59,184 nt of DNA from Lachnospiraceae bacterium (GCA_016290595.1 JAEEUR010000003.1:1-59184), one strand, 5' to 3'; shown: positions 43,001-52,870, numbered from the stretch's first letter. Made by a program: numbers and translations. The notes: generated from the sequence alone by a model not told the origin.

Positions 43001-44018
43001 AGAAAGAAAAGAGATCTGGGAGCTGCTTTCCGAAGAGGAAATGGCAGAGCTTCTGGAACCGATAAAAGAAAAAGCCCCGGAAAAGGCCTTCTCCGGCCGG
43101 GTGGCGGAAAAGGCGGCGGCGCTTCTGGAAACCTGGACGGCGAAAGAGCCGGCGGAAGTCCGGAAACCCGCAAGGGGGAAGGGGTCCCCCTTCTTGCGGT
43201 GGGCGATCCCGGCGGCCTGCCTGCTGCTGGCACTGGGCGGCCTGGTCCTCGGCCCGCAGACGTTTCCGAGCAGAAAGGAAACGGCGCAGACGACGGAAGC
43301 GCAGACCAAAACGCCGGAAACCGCCCTGAGCTACTACACGACGGTCCTCACCGCCTCTGAGGCGAAAATGACGGATGAGCCGACGCTGCAGGCGCCGCCG
43401 ACGCAGCAGGGGAATGAACAAAATCCGTTGGAAGTGCTGGAAGAATCCGGGCAAACGTCCGCCTCTCCGGGGGTTCCGCCGATCAGTGTGAAATTTGAAA
43501 GCCGGGACGATATCAGGCTGCTTTTGTCCTTCGGACCGGAGCTGTCCGAGGAGGAAGCGCAGCAGTACAACGCTTCTCCGGGTCGGGGTGTGGATCGTGA
43601 TTCTTACGAAAAGGTGTATGCCTGGCTGAAGGAAATGCCGCTGCCGGAAAGCGAAGAGTGGCTGACCTGGAACATGTATATCTACCCGGATCGGGGCCGG
43701 GAATACGCGTTTTTCGGCTTTGACGCCGGCAGAGGCTCTGTTTTCTGGGTCGGAATCGATCTTTCGGGAAGCGATCCGCAGGAAAAGCTGAAAGAAGCGG
43801 CGGATCGGAACGGATATCAGCTGGAAGCCGTGGAAAACCCGAACGTAGAAGCGCTGTATTACTGCCGCCCGGCACAGCAGTATTCGATAGAAATGTATTA
43901 CGGGATCGTCGACGGATACTTTTTCTCGCTCAGATGCGCCCGCGCGGAAGAGGCGTATCGGAATCAGGTCGCCTCAACGCTGCACTTTATTAAAGCAGGG
44001 GAAATCGGGTCAGATTGA
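42993..44018 (+). CDS. Membrane-anchored anti-sigma-like protein (second)
   Basis: Overlaps sigma end; acidic N-terminus, one TM, extracytoplasmic domain. Confidence 0.65.
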   Translation: MSEERKEIWELLSEEEMAELLEPIKEKAPEKAFSGRVAEKAAALLETWTAKEPAEVRKPARGKGSPFLRWAIPAACLLLALGGLVLGPQTFPSRKETAQTTEAQTKTPETALSYYTTVLTASEAKMTDEPTLQAPPTQQGNEQNPLEVLEESGQTSASPGVPPISVKFESRDDIRLLLSFGPELSEEEAQQYNASPGRGVDRDSYEKVYAWLKEMPLPESEEWLTWNMYIYPDRGREYAFFGFDAGRGSVFWVGIDLSGSDPQEKLKEAADRNGYQLEAVENPNVEALYYCRPAQQYSIEMYYGIVDGYFFSLRCARAEEAYRNQVASTLHFIKAGEIGSD

Positions 44019-44846
44019 TTCTTCCGGCTCCATCTCGCCCATGCGGGCGATGATGAGGCGGACGGGCGCGTCGGGGACGCCGGAAGCCGAGCAGAGCGTG
44101 AAGGGCCGGCGGTTTTCGCCTTCGATCAGGAAGGGCTCACCCTCTTTTAAGAGGAATTCACGCCGGTGCGGGCCGATCTGCGCGGAAAGCAGGGCGGAAC
44201 CCTCCGCCACGTACAGCAGCGTATCGCGTATGCCCCGCTCCGGCAGGATCAGTTCGGGCGTTAGTCCGATCGAAAGCGTTTCCAGACGGCCGAAGGCCTT
44301 CCCTTTGCGCAGCATCAGGTTGAAATCCGTGCAGCAGCCGCGGGAAATGGTGGCGTCGGCGCCGTCGAAGCAGTGGACCCGGTAAGGGGGCAGATGGATC
44401 TCCGGGCCGCCGCTGTGGGCGATATGCATCTCACCTTTTAAGGTCGCGATGAAGCGGTAATAATCCGGCAGGGCCGTGAAGTCGGATTCCTCGTTCTCCA
44501 CAGTGGCGGAGCTGATGCGCCAGAGGAAATTGCGGTCCGGATATTCCGCCTCACGGGGCCAGATCAGGTACTGGGTCGTGAAGCCGCCGGACCAGGCGGT
44601 GGTGCGGAAATCACAGGCAGGCACATGGAAAAAGCTCACCGGTTTATGATCCTCCGGCAGCAGTTCGACAGCGGCGATCTCCTCTTCGCGGAAGAGCCAT
44701 TCTTCCATCTGAAGCATATCGTCCGTGAGGCCGAATTCAGATTCCATAAATTCCGCATCGTTAAAAAGGACTTCGCCTTCAAAGACGTCGCCGTTTTCGA
44801 AAAAAATACGCACGGATTTGTCGTCATAAACGGACAGCTTGTTCAT
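44010..44846 (-). CDS. HutD/Ves-family protein with about 80-aa N-terminal extension
   Basis: FRTTAWSGGFTTQYLIWPREAEYPDRNFLWRISSATVENEESDFTALPDYYRFIATLKGEM. Confidence 0.75.
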   Translation of the reverse strand: MNKLSVYDDKSVRIFFENGDVFEGEVLFNDAEFMESEFGLTDDMLQMEEWLFREEEIAAVELLPEDHKPVSFFHVPACDFRTTAWSGGFTTQYLIWPREAEYPDRNFLWRISSATVENEESDFTALPDYYRFIATLKGEMHIAHSGGPEIHLPPYRVHCFDGADATISRGCCTDFNLMLRKGKAFGRLETLSIGLTPELILPERGIRDTLLYVAEGSALLSAQIGPHRREFLLKEGEPFLIEGENRRPFTLCSASGVPDAPVRLIIARMGEMEPEESI

Positions 44847-45046
44847 ACGCGCCTCCTGTAGTAGAATAAAAAAACAGGGTCAACCGGTGGAAATCAGATT
44901 TTTTCGTTGCGGGTGAGGTAATAGTAGCACAGACGGAACGAACGCGCAACATTTTTCGGATACGGGTTGTATTATATTCAGAGAAGGCAATTTTTAGAGA
45001 CGGCGCCGTTCCGTCGGGACGGACGGAAAAAGAAAGGAGAGCAGCC

Positions 45047-47218
45047 GTGAAAAGAGTGATCGTATTTGTCATACTGGCCGCGCTGATGGTTTCGGCGGCG
45101 GTTTACGGAAAAAATAAAACGGAGGAGAAAGGCATGTCTCTGACAGGCGCTTTTGCGGCCGGTACGGAAAAAGACGTCTGGAAGGACGCAAGTCCGGAGA
45201 CCAGCCTGCTCGGCTTCGGCTGGTTTGACGGCAGCGAAGGCCGCTTCGGTTACTATCATCAGTCCCGCTATACGATCCTGGAAGAGCTGAAAAGCGTTCC
45301 GGCCGTCCCGGCTTCGGATTTTACCGCGGAAAAGATGAGCTATCCGGTCTATGCGCTGCAGATCGGCGGGAAGGACGGCTTTGAGAGGTCTTACCTGTGG
45401 ACGAACGGCTATCTGATCACGAAGGACGGATCGGCCTACTATTACAATTATGATTTTTCCAGGCTGAAGGCGAAGGATTTTGATTCCAGCGCGGGGGTGG
45501 GCCGCATTGCAAGCCTTTCGGAGCTGCCGAACGGCTACTACCTGACGCGGGTCCAGGAAAAGTGGGATCCCTCCCGTCTGACGGCGGATCAAGAGGTCAG
45601 GGAGCCGGAGGACGTGACGCTGACGGTCTCCTCCCGGCTCGTGCCGAATATCGTCCTGGAACTGAAAAACGAGGGACGGGCCAGCTGGATGTACGGGGAG
45701 GACTATGCCCTGCAGGTCTTTCTGAACGGTACCTGGTACAACGTCCCGGCCAACGGGATCCTGGCGTTTACCGCCATCGGCTACGGGCTGGAGCCGGGCG
45801 AAAGCCGGAAGATCAGCTGCTCGCTCACGCCTTTCGGGGATCTGCCGGCCGGCCGCTACCGGATCTGCAAGGGGATCATGAAGTCAGAGAACGGCCGCTG
45901 GGAGAGCTACCGGCTCACGGCGGAGTTCGGGCTGGGGAGCGGATCCGGAGAGGAGGTGCGGAAAACTGTTCCGCTTCTGTACGTCCTGTACGGAAACGCG
46001 CGGTACTGGATCGCGGCGGGCACCAGCTCCTGGTACTGGGTCGATGCAGACGGCAAAGGCCAGGGCAGGGAGGCCGACGGGCCGCATCCGCTGATGCAGG
46101 AAAACCTTGTGACCGTCACGGTGGAGGAAGAGGCCGAAATGACGCTTCTCTTTGACGAGAAGCCGGATGAAGTCCGGATCCTCTGCTGGGACAGCCGGTA
46201 TCAGGGCGATGAGACGGCTGTTGAGGCTCACGCGCAGGAAATAGACGTTTCCGAGTACGGCTTCTTTGACGTTCCGGCCGGGAGATCCTATATCTATCTG
46301 GTCGAAGCCCGCTGGACGGCGGAAGATCCCGCGGAAACGCAGGGACCGCACGCGTCCGGAAGCGCTTATTACGGCTTTAAGACGGTCTGTCCGGCGGCGG
46401 AAGCGGAGCCGGCGGCGCAGGAGCCTCTCCCGGAAGGCGCCGTCGACGTGTGGGAAAACGAAAGCCTGAAAAACAGCGTGCTGACGTTCGCGTATTTTGA
46501 CGGGAAAGAAGGCCGTCAGGGCTTCTTCCACCAGGACCGCTTCGAGATCTTAAAAACACTTAAGAGCACGCCCGCCTATCCGGCCGACGATTTTACGCCG
46601 GAAAAGATGACCTACCCGGTCTACGGCCTGGAAATGGGTTCCAGGGACGGGTTCGGGATCTCGTTTTTCTGGACGAACGGCTATCTGATCGCGAACGACG
46701 GGACGGCGTACCGCTTCGACTACGACTTTGAGCCGCTGACGAAGAAGGAGATGACGGCTGAAACTCCGGTTATTTGTGCGGCGCAGATCCCGGGCGGCTG
46801 GCAGCTGTTAAAAGATTCGGCGGGGCGGTGGATCCCGGAGCGGATGTATAAAAACGAGCCGCAGGCTCAGCCGGCGGACGTGAAGCTGTCCGTCACCGGC
46901 CGGGAGGGCGAAAGCCTGAAGCTGGAGCTGAAAAACAGCGGAAACAGGACCTGGATGTACGGAAGGGACTACTGGGTGGAGGTGAATCTGGACGGCGTCT
47001 GGTACAGCGTGCCGGTCAATTCGGCCCTGGGCCTGGCCTTTACGCTGGAAGGCTACACCCTGTCCGCCGGCGGGAGCGTGAAGATGAGCGCTTCACTGGA
47101 GGTTTTCGAGCCGCTGCCGGCGGGAAAATACCGGATCGGGAAGAGTATTCACAGCGAAACGGAGGACGGGACCGGACGGGAGTTCTGCTCGGTGTACGCG
47201 GAATTCACGGTTGAGTAA
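45047..47218 (+). CDS. Secreted protein with two internal repeats containing Big_14-like Ig domains
   Basis: Signal peptide; repeat 1 FGWFDGSEGRFGYYHQSRYTILEELKS vs repeat 2 FAYFDGKEGRQGFFHQDRFEILKTLKS; both end LPAGxYRIxKxI. Confidence 0.7.
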   Translation: MKRVIVFVILAALMVSAAVYGKNKTEEKGMSLTGAFAAGTEKDVWKDASPETSLLGFGWFDGSEGRFGYYHQSRYTILEELKSVPAVPASDFTAEKMSYPVYALQIGGKDGFERSYLWTNGYLITKDGSAYYYNYDFSRLKAKDFDSSAGVGRIASLSELPNGYYLTRVQEKWDPSRLTADQEVREPEDVTLTVSSRLVPNIVLELKNEGRASWMYGEDYALQVFLNGTWYNVPANGILAFTAIGYGLEPGESRKISCSLTPFGDLPAGRYRICKGIMKSENGRWESYRLTAEFGLGSGSGEEVRKTVPLLYVLYGNARYWIAAGTSSWYWVDADGKGQGREADGPHPLMQENLVTVTVEEEAEMTLLFDEKPDEVRILCWDSRYQGDETAVEAHAQEIDVSEYGFFDVPAGRSYIYLVEARWTAEDPAETQGPHASGSAYYGFKTVCPAAEAEPAAQEPLPEGAVDVWENESLKNSVLTFAYFDGKEGRQGFFHQDRFEILKTLKSTPAYPADDFTPEKMTYPVYGLEMGSRDGFGISFFWTNGYLIANDGTAYRFDYDFEPLTKKEMTAETPVICAAQIPGGWQLLKDSAGRWIPERMYKNEPQAQPADVKLSVTGREGESLKLELKNSGNRTWMYGRDYWVEVNLDGVWYSVPVNSALGLAFTLEGYTLSAGGSVKMSASLEVFEPLPAGKYRIGKSIHSETEDGTGREFCSVYAEFTVE

Positions 47219-47240
47219 AACAGAGGCCTGTGATATGATA

Positions 47241-47265
47241 AAGGCGGGAATTGTCCCGCCTTTTT
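47241..47265 (+). terminator. Rho-independent terminator
   Basis: AAGGCGGGAATTGTCCCGCCTTTTT. Confidence 0.88.
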
Positions 47266-47323
47266 GCATGCCGGCGAAGGTTTTTGCGGCCGGCAGGGAA
47301 GATCCGCAGGACGGAGGCGGCTT

Positions 47324-48724
47324 ATGGAACAGAAAAACAAAGGACTGGATATCAGCGCGAAGAGCTTTATCACGGCGATCGCGATCATTTTCGCGCTCAT
47401 GGTCGTGACCTACGTCCTGACCTTCCTGATCCCGGGCGGCGAATACGCCCGGACCGTGGACGCGGAGGGGCATACGGTGATCGATACGGCGGCCGGCTTT
47501 AAAGAGGTGCAGGGCGGCCTTCCTTTCTGGAAATGGCTGCTTTCGCCCTTCCTGGTGCTCGGCGCGGAAGGTTCCGGCACCCTGATCGCGGTCCTGATCT
47601 TCCTGCTGGTGATCGGCGGGATCTTCAACGCGCTGGCGGTCTCCGGGCTCATGAACTACATGCTGGACAGGCTGGTCGCCCGTTTCGGCGCGGTGCGCGA
47701 TAAGCTGATGGCCGTTCTGGTTTTCTTCTTTATGGCGATGGGGTCGCTCGTGGGCTCTTTTGAGGAGGTCATACCGCTGGTGCCGATCGTGGTGAGCCTG
47801 GCCATCGGCCTGGGCTGGGACGCGGTCACCGGCGTGGCGATGAGCCTGCTCGCGGTGGGCTGCGGCTTCGCGGCGGGCGTGGCGAACCCCTTTACCATCG
47901 GCGTGGCGCAGACGCTGGCGGGGCTGCCCATGTTCAGCGGCATCTGGCTGCGGCTTCTGTCCTTCGTCTGCATTTATTTCTTGCTGATAGGCTTCCTGCG
48001 GCTGTACGTCAGGAAGCTGCCCGGCGGCGCGTCGGTCCCGGCGGCGGCAAAGACGCATGTGGCGGATCCGAAGATGGACAGGGGCTTAAAGCTTTTTGCG
48101 ATCATCCTCGGCGCCGGCATCCTGCTGGTCATCAGTTCCGGCTTCCTGCCGTTCTTAAGAGATTTCACGATGATCATCGTGGCGGTGATGTTCCTGGCGG
48201 CCGGCATTGCAGCGACGCTTGCCTCCGGCATGAGCTTAAAAGAGCTGGCGGCGGCCTTCGGAAAGGGGCTCGTCACCATCGCGCCGTCCATCCTGATGAT
48301 CCTGATGGCTTCCTCCATCAAGTACATCATGACGGAGGGCAAGCTTCTAGACAGCCTGATCCATGCGGCGGTCGGCGCGGCGGGCTCGCTCTCCAAGCCG
48401 CTGCTGATACTCTTTATTTATCTGATCTGCCTGGTGATGAATTTCTTCATTTCCTCGGGCTCGGCGAAGGCCTTCCTGCTGATCCCGCTCATCATTCCGA
48501 TCGCGCAGATCTTCGGCGTCAGCCCGCAGCTGTGCATCGTGGCCTTTGCCTTCGGCGACGGCTTCAGCAACGTGTTCTATCCGACGAACGCGGGGCTTTT
48601 GATCGCGCTGGGGCTGGCCGACGTGGGCTACGGCAAGTGGGCGAAGTTCTCGTGGAAGTTCCAGGCGCTGAACCTGGTCCTGACGGCGGGTCTTCTGCTG
48701 TTCGGCCTGGCGGTCGGGTACTGA
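47324..48724 (+). CDS. YfcC/C4-dicarboxylate anaerobic carrier family transporter (start refined)
   Basis: TYVLTFLIPGGEYAR...GGIFNALAVSG...FSNVFYPTNAGLLIALG. Confidence 0.85.
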   Translation: MEQKNKGLDISAKSFITAIAIIFALMVVTYVLTFLIPGGEYARTVDAEGHTVIDTAAGFKEVQGGLPFWKWLLSPFLVLGAEGSGTLIAVLIFLLVIGGIFNALAVSGLMNYMLDRLVARFGAVRDKLMAVLVFFFMAMGSLVGSFEEVIPLVPIVVSLAIGLGWDAVTGVAMSLLAVGCGFAAGVANPFTIGVAQTLAGLPMFSGIWLRLLSFVCIYFLLIGFLRLYVRKLPGGASVPAAAKTHVADPKMDRGLKLFAIILGAGILLVISSGFLPFLRDFTMIIVAVMFLAAGIAATLASGMSLKELAAAFGKGLVTIAPSILMILMASSIKYIMTEGKLLDSLIHAAVGAAGSLSKPLLILFIYLICLVMNFFISSGSAKAFLLIPLIIPIAQIFGVSPQLCIVAFAFGDGFSNVFYPTNAGLLIALGLADVGYGKWAKFSWKFQALNLVLTAGLLLFGLAVGY

Positions 48725-48944
48725 GAAAAAACTGTATAAATGTTGACAGTAAAAGAGACCGCCTTAAAGCAAGGGGAGAGGAGAGGGGGCTGTTTAAGCG
48801 CTATGGGAAAGAAAAGTCCGCTGATTTTACGGAAATCACTTTTGCCGTTGTGTTTATTCCTGACAGATAAATAGAACAGGTTATGAAAGAAACAAGATCA
48901 TAACCAAGATAAAAAACGTACGGTTTTTGGTTTTTTTTGCGTTT

Positions 48945-48980
48945 GCCGGCAGCAGATTTTTAGCTACCGGCTGTTTTTTT
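48945..48980 (+). terminator. Terminator-like hairpin upstream of adhesin
   Basis: GCCGGCAGC-agatttttA-GCTACCGGC-TG-TTTTTTT. Confidence 0.65.
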
Positions 48981-49035
48981 ATACCGGCAAAGCTTCATTT
49001 TTTTCGAAAAATATTTGCCGGCACTTTCTTTTTAT

Positions 49036-49063
49036 TTGACGCTTGCCGGATTTGTGTTATAAT
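49036..49063 (+). promoter_or_regulatory. Promoter of adhesin gene
   Basis: TTGACG-N16-TATAAT. Confidence 0.75.
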
Positions 49064-49138
49064 ATTATGCGGCAGAGTAGGGCTGCTTGCTTTTGCTTTA
49101 CTGAAAAAGATTCTGACGATTACAGAAAGGAAAAACGT

Positions 49139-52100
49139 ATGAAGAATCGGCGTCAGAAAAGAGTATGGGCTTTGTGTCTGGCCGTTGTAATGACGGTCTC
49201 TGTGATGGGCTTTTCGGTCCCCCGCGTAAGAGCGGAAGAGCCGGCAGCCGGAGAAGCGGCGCAGGAAGAAAATAAGGCGCCGGGAGCGGAAAATCCGGAA
49301 GCGGAAACCACGGAAGCGCCCGCAGAACCGGCCGCGGAAGCGGATCCGAAGGCGGATGGTGCGGATGCGGAGGTCGAAGCCGTTATTGCAATGCTGAAGG
49401 GGATCGATTCTCTGCAGGAGATGCAGGATAAAAGGAAGACTTTTACGGTATCAGGCAAGCTTGATCCTTCCAGCGAAGCCAGCGTGGCCGAGCATCAGGC
49501 GGCACAGCAGGGTTATGCGGACTATCTGGCTGACATGAACCAAAAACGGGCGGCGGCGCAGGCGGCGTACGATGCTTTGAGCGACGATCAGAAGGCACAG
49601 CTGGATCCGGCTCTGGTCAAAAAGCTGACGGATACCCTTTCGAACAAGTTCAGCACGGCTTCCTATGAGATCGAGCCGAGTACGAACGAATACAACTATT
49701 CAATGGTCCAGATCGGAGCAAACTCATGGCTGTCCTATGAGCTGAGCCAGCATTCAACGATCGATTATGATATGCCGTGCATCCTGATCGTAACGGACTG
49801 CTCGGGCGATGCCACGAGCTTTACTCCGGACGGCCCCTACGTTTACGGGACGAACAACTACGAGCTGACCTACTGCTGCGACGAGCTGGAGCCTACGGCA
49901 TTCAAGGCGCACTATAAGCGCGTCAATCTGGAGGACTGCAGTTACTTCAACTCCTATCAGGCCGGAAAGATCCGTGCGATCATCAGCCGCTCCTATCCTT
50001 TTGTAACCATGGATGCGATGAAAGCGGAGCTGATCGCCGCCGGCGTGGAAGGTGCCAAGGATCTCAATAAGTCCGACATCATCGCGGGCGTGCAGTTCGC
50101 GGTCTGGTATTTTTCCAACCGCATGGCCAACGACGGCCATCTGCATGATGATACGACCTACGGCTGGACGTGGAACGCGATTGCCTACGGTCTGATCGCT
50201 TCGGTCAATGATTACCGGAACGATCTCTGGTTCTGGTGGGATGCTAATCACGTCAAGTATCAGACCTACGAGCAGGACGCGTATGACAAGATCACGGCCC
50301 TTTTCAACTATCTCATCAATCTGCCCGGCGAAACGGCTTCGGATGACCAGCTTGTGATCTCTGACATCCGGATCACCCGCACGGATATGGTGCCCGGAAG
50401 CGACGACACCTACACGATAGGCCTCAACGTGATCTTAAATCACGGTGCCGGTGCCGACGATGCGGTCACGCTGACCGTTTCCGGCCCGAACGGCTCGGAT
50501 TCCGTCCGCGTGTCCGGAGAGACCAGCTATCAGATGAGTATCACGGCGAAATACGGCGACACGATCACGGTAAGCGCGGAAGGCACGCAGGAACTGAAAA
50601 AAGGCGTGTATTTCTATGAGCCGGAGGGCGGCTACGATGCTTCGCAGTCGCTGGTCGGCGTCGCGGAAGGCACCACAAAAGTCAAGGCGCAGGATTCCTT
50701 CGTTTTTGAACAGGATATCGAAGCCGGCATCCGCATCTATAAGACCGAAAAAGAGACCGGCAAACCGATCGAAGGGATCGTCTTTACGCTTTACACGGTA
50801 CCCGAAGGACAGGACGTGAGCGGAACCCCGACCGAGGAGGAGATCGCAGCCTATGCCGTAGCGGCGAACAAGGCGGGCTCCGTGACTACGGATGAGTCCG
50901 GCTACGCAGCCATTACCCTGCAGCCCGGAACGTATCTTCTGATCGAGGAGCCGAACAACAAGGTCAAGGCGCCCGTTAATCCGATGTATGTGACCCTTCC
51001 GGTCTATGCGGAAGATGGGACGGTGACGGCGGACATCGCAGAGCTGCACCTTGAGAACGAGCCGGCCGACGAGCCGGGCTCCGTCTCCGTGCGCCTTGCG
51101 GTCACGAAGGAGATCAACGACTGGGGCGCGGCGGAGTCCTTCACCTTCAAGATGGCGGCTGACGGTGAAAATATGCCGATGCCGCAGGAAACGACGGCCG
51201 TCGCCACAAAGGCGGATCCGACGGCGCTCTTTGAGAAGATTACCTATTATGATGCGGGAATCTACACCTATACGATCACCGAGGTGAACGGCGGCGCGGA
51301 CGGCGTCTCCTACGATACAACGTCTTATCCGGTCACGGTCACCGTGACGGAGGAGAAGATCTACGGCGAGCCGGAGAACCCGGGAGAGGACCCGCCGCAG
51401 ATCGGACTCATCCTGCATGCGGAGGTAAAGTACGGCAACGCCGACAGCCTGACCGTCACCAATACCTTCGAGCCGGCGGAAGCCGTTCCGGAAGTGACGA
51501 AGGCTTTAACGGGCCGCGAGTGGACGGATGACGATTCCTTCACCTTCACGCTGGCGGCCGTCACCGAAGGCGCACCGCTGCCGGCGACGGTAACGGGCAC
51601 GGCGACCAAGGCGCAGCCCAAGGTCAGCTTCGGCACGATCACGTTCAATAAGGCCGGGACCTACGAATATACGATCACCGAGACGGCCGGCAGCGCGGAC
51701 GGCGTGGCCTACGATACGGCGGCGTACAGCGTCGTGATCACGGTCACGAAGGACGAAAACACGAACGCCTTAAGCACGACGGTTAAGTACGACGGCGCCG
51801 ACAGCCTGACCGTCACCAACCCCTTCACGCCGGCGGAAGCCTCTCCGGAAGTGACCAAGGCCTTAACGGGCCGCGAATGGAAGGACGATGATTCCTTCAC
51901 CTTCACGCTGGCGGCCGTGACCGAAGGCGCGCCGCTGCCGGCGACGGTAACGGGCACGGCGACCAAGGCGCAGCCCAAGGTCAGCTTCGGTACGATCACG
52001 TTTAATAAGGCCGGGACCTACGAATATACCATCACCGAGACCGCCGGCAGCATTCCGGGCGTGACTTACGATACGGCGGCGTACAGCGTCGTCGTCACGG

Positions 52101-52870
52101 TGGCGAAGGACGAAAACACGAACGCCTTAAGCGCGGCGGTCAAGTATGACGGCAGGGATTCCCTGACCGTGGAAAACAGCTACAAGGCGGAGCCGGTCTC
52201 GGTGGATCTCGGAGGCCGCAAATTCATCGAAGGCCAGCCGGAGGATACGCTCAGCTTCACCTTTATCTTAAAGGAAACGACCTCAGGCGCGGACTACAGC
52301 GACTCGGTCACGGTCAAAGGCGCAGGCGAAGCCGCCTTTAAGACGCTCAGCTTTGACAAGACGGGCGTCTACACCTTTGAGATCACGGAAGAAGCCGGCG
52401 GCGAAAAGGGCTGGACCTACGACAGCACCGTCTATACGGTCACGGTGACCGTGACGGACGACGGCTCCGGCCAGCTGGCTGCCTCCGTCGAGGGCTTAAA
52501 GAACAACAAGGCGGAATTCACCAACACCTACGTGCCGGAGACCACGCCGGAAGAGACCACTACGCCGGAGGAGACGACCCCCGAAGAGACCACCCCGGCG
52601 GAAACCACCCCCGAGGAGACTCTGCCGGAAGAAACCACGACCCCCGCCGAAACCACGCCGGCCGAAACGACGCCGACGGAGACCACGCCGCCGTATACGC
52701 CGGATACCGGCGAAAGCAACGATCTGGCGCGCTGGGGCATCGTGCTGGGCGCCTCCGCCGTCGTGGCGGTCCTGGTGCTGATCTTCCGCAAACGCTCGAA
52801 CAAAGACGCGGACGCAGACCCGGATAAAGACCCGGAGGAAGATTCAGACAAGGATCCGGACAAAGAATAA
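49139..52870 (+). CDS. Surface adhesin: thioester (TQXA/TED-like) domain, SpaA/Cna_B domain, FctA/Spy0128-like pilin repeats, T/P/E stalk, TPDTG sorting-like motif, TM (start refined from 49043)
   Basis: YCCDE + AGVQFAVWYFSN thioester-like pair; GIRIYKTEKETGKPIEGIVFTLYTVPEG; repeated ALTGREWxDDDSFTFTLAAVTEGAPLPATVTGTATKAQPKVSFGTITFNKAGTYEYTITE. Confidence 0.85.
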   Translation: MKNRRQKRVWALCLAVVMTVSVMGFSVPRVRAEEPAAGEAAQEENKAPGAENPEAETTEAPAEPAAEADPKADGADAEVEAVIAMLKGIDSLQEMQDKRKTFTVSGKLDPSSEASVAEHQAAQQGYADYLADMNQKRAAAQAAYDALSDDQKAQLDPALVKKLTDTLSNKFSTASYEIEPSTNEYNYSMVQIGANSWLSYELSQHSTIDYDMPCILIVTDCSGDATSFTPDGPYVYGTNNYELTYCCDELEPTAFKAHYKRVNLEDCSYFNSYQAGKIRAIISRSYPFVTMDAMKAELIAAGVEGAKDLNKSDIIAGVQFAVWYFSNRMANDGHLHDDTTYGWTWNAIAYGLIASVNDYRNDLWFWWDANHVKYQTYEQDAYDKITALFNYLINLPGETASDDQLVISDIRITRTDMVPGSDDTYTIGLNVILNHGAGADDAVTLTVSGPNGSDSVRVSGETSYQMSITAKYGDTITVSAEGTQELKKGVYFYEPEGGYDASQSLVGVAEGTTKVKAQDSFVFEQDIEAGIRIYKTEKETGKPIEGIVFTLYTVPEGQDVSGTPTEEEIAAYAVAANKAGSVTTDESGYAAITLQPGTYLLIEEPNNKVKAPVNPMYVTLPVYAEDGTVTADIAELHLENEPADEPGSVSVRLAVTKEINDWGAAESFTFKMAADGENMPMPQETTAVATKADPTALFEKITYYDAGIYTYTITEVNGGADGVSYDTTSYPVTVTVTEEKIYGEPENPGEDPPQIGLILHAEVKYGNADSLTVTNTFEPAEAVPEVTKALTGREWTDDDSFTFTLAAVTEGAPLPATVTGTATKAQPKVSFGTITFNKAGTYEYTITETAGSADGVAYDTAAYSVVITVTKDENTNALSTTVKYDGADSLTVTNPFTPAEASPEVTKALTGREWKDDDSFTFTLAAVTEGAPLPATVTGTATKAQPKVSFGTITFNKAGTYEYTITETAGSIPGVTYDTAAYSVVVTVAKDENTNALSAAVKYDGRDSLTVENSYKAEPVSVDLGGRKFIEGQPEDTLSFTFILKETTSGADYSDSVTVKGAGEAAFKTLSFDKTGVYTFEITEEAGGEKGWTYDSTVYTVTVTVTDDGSGQLAASVEGLKNNKAEFTNTYVPETTPEETTTPEETTPEETTPAETTPEETLPEETTTPAETTPAETTPTETTPPYTPDTGESNDLARWGIVLGASAVVAVLVLIFRKRSNKDADADPDKDPEEDSDKDPDKE

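Noticed and set aside
48901-49035. Riboswitch upstream of the adhesin
   Set aside because: The structures lie upstream of the best promoter, so they would not be in the adhesin leader; kept as a motif-array observation instead.
51361-51999. Two similar - strand ORFs (51361..51648 and 51709..51999) that look like a gene duplication
   Set aside because: They are antisense shadows of the tandem adhesin repeats.
52528-52863. Low-complexity - strand ORF with VVSSGVVSAG repeats
   Set aside because: Antisense of the T/P/E-rich stalk; composition artefact.
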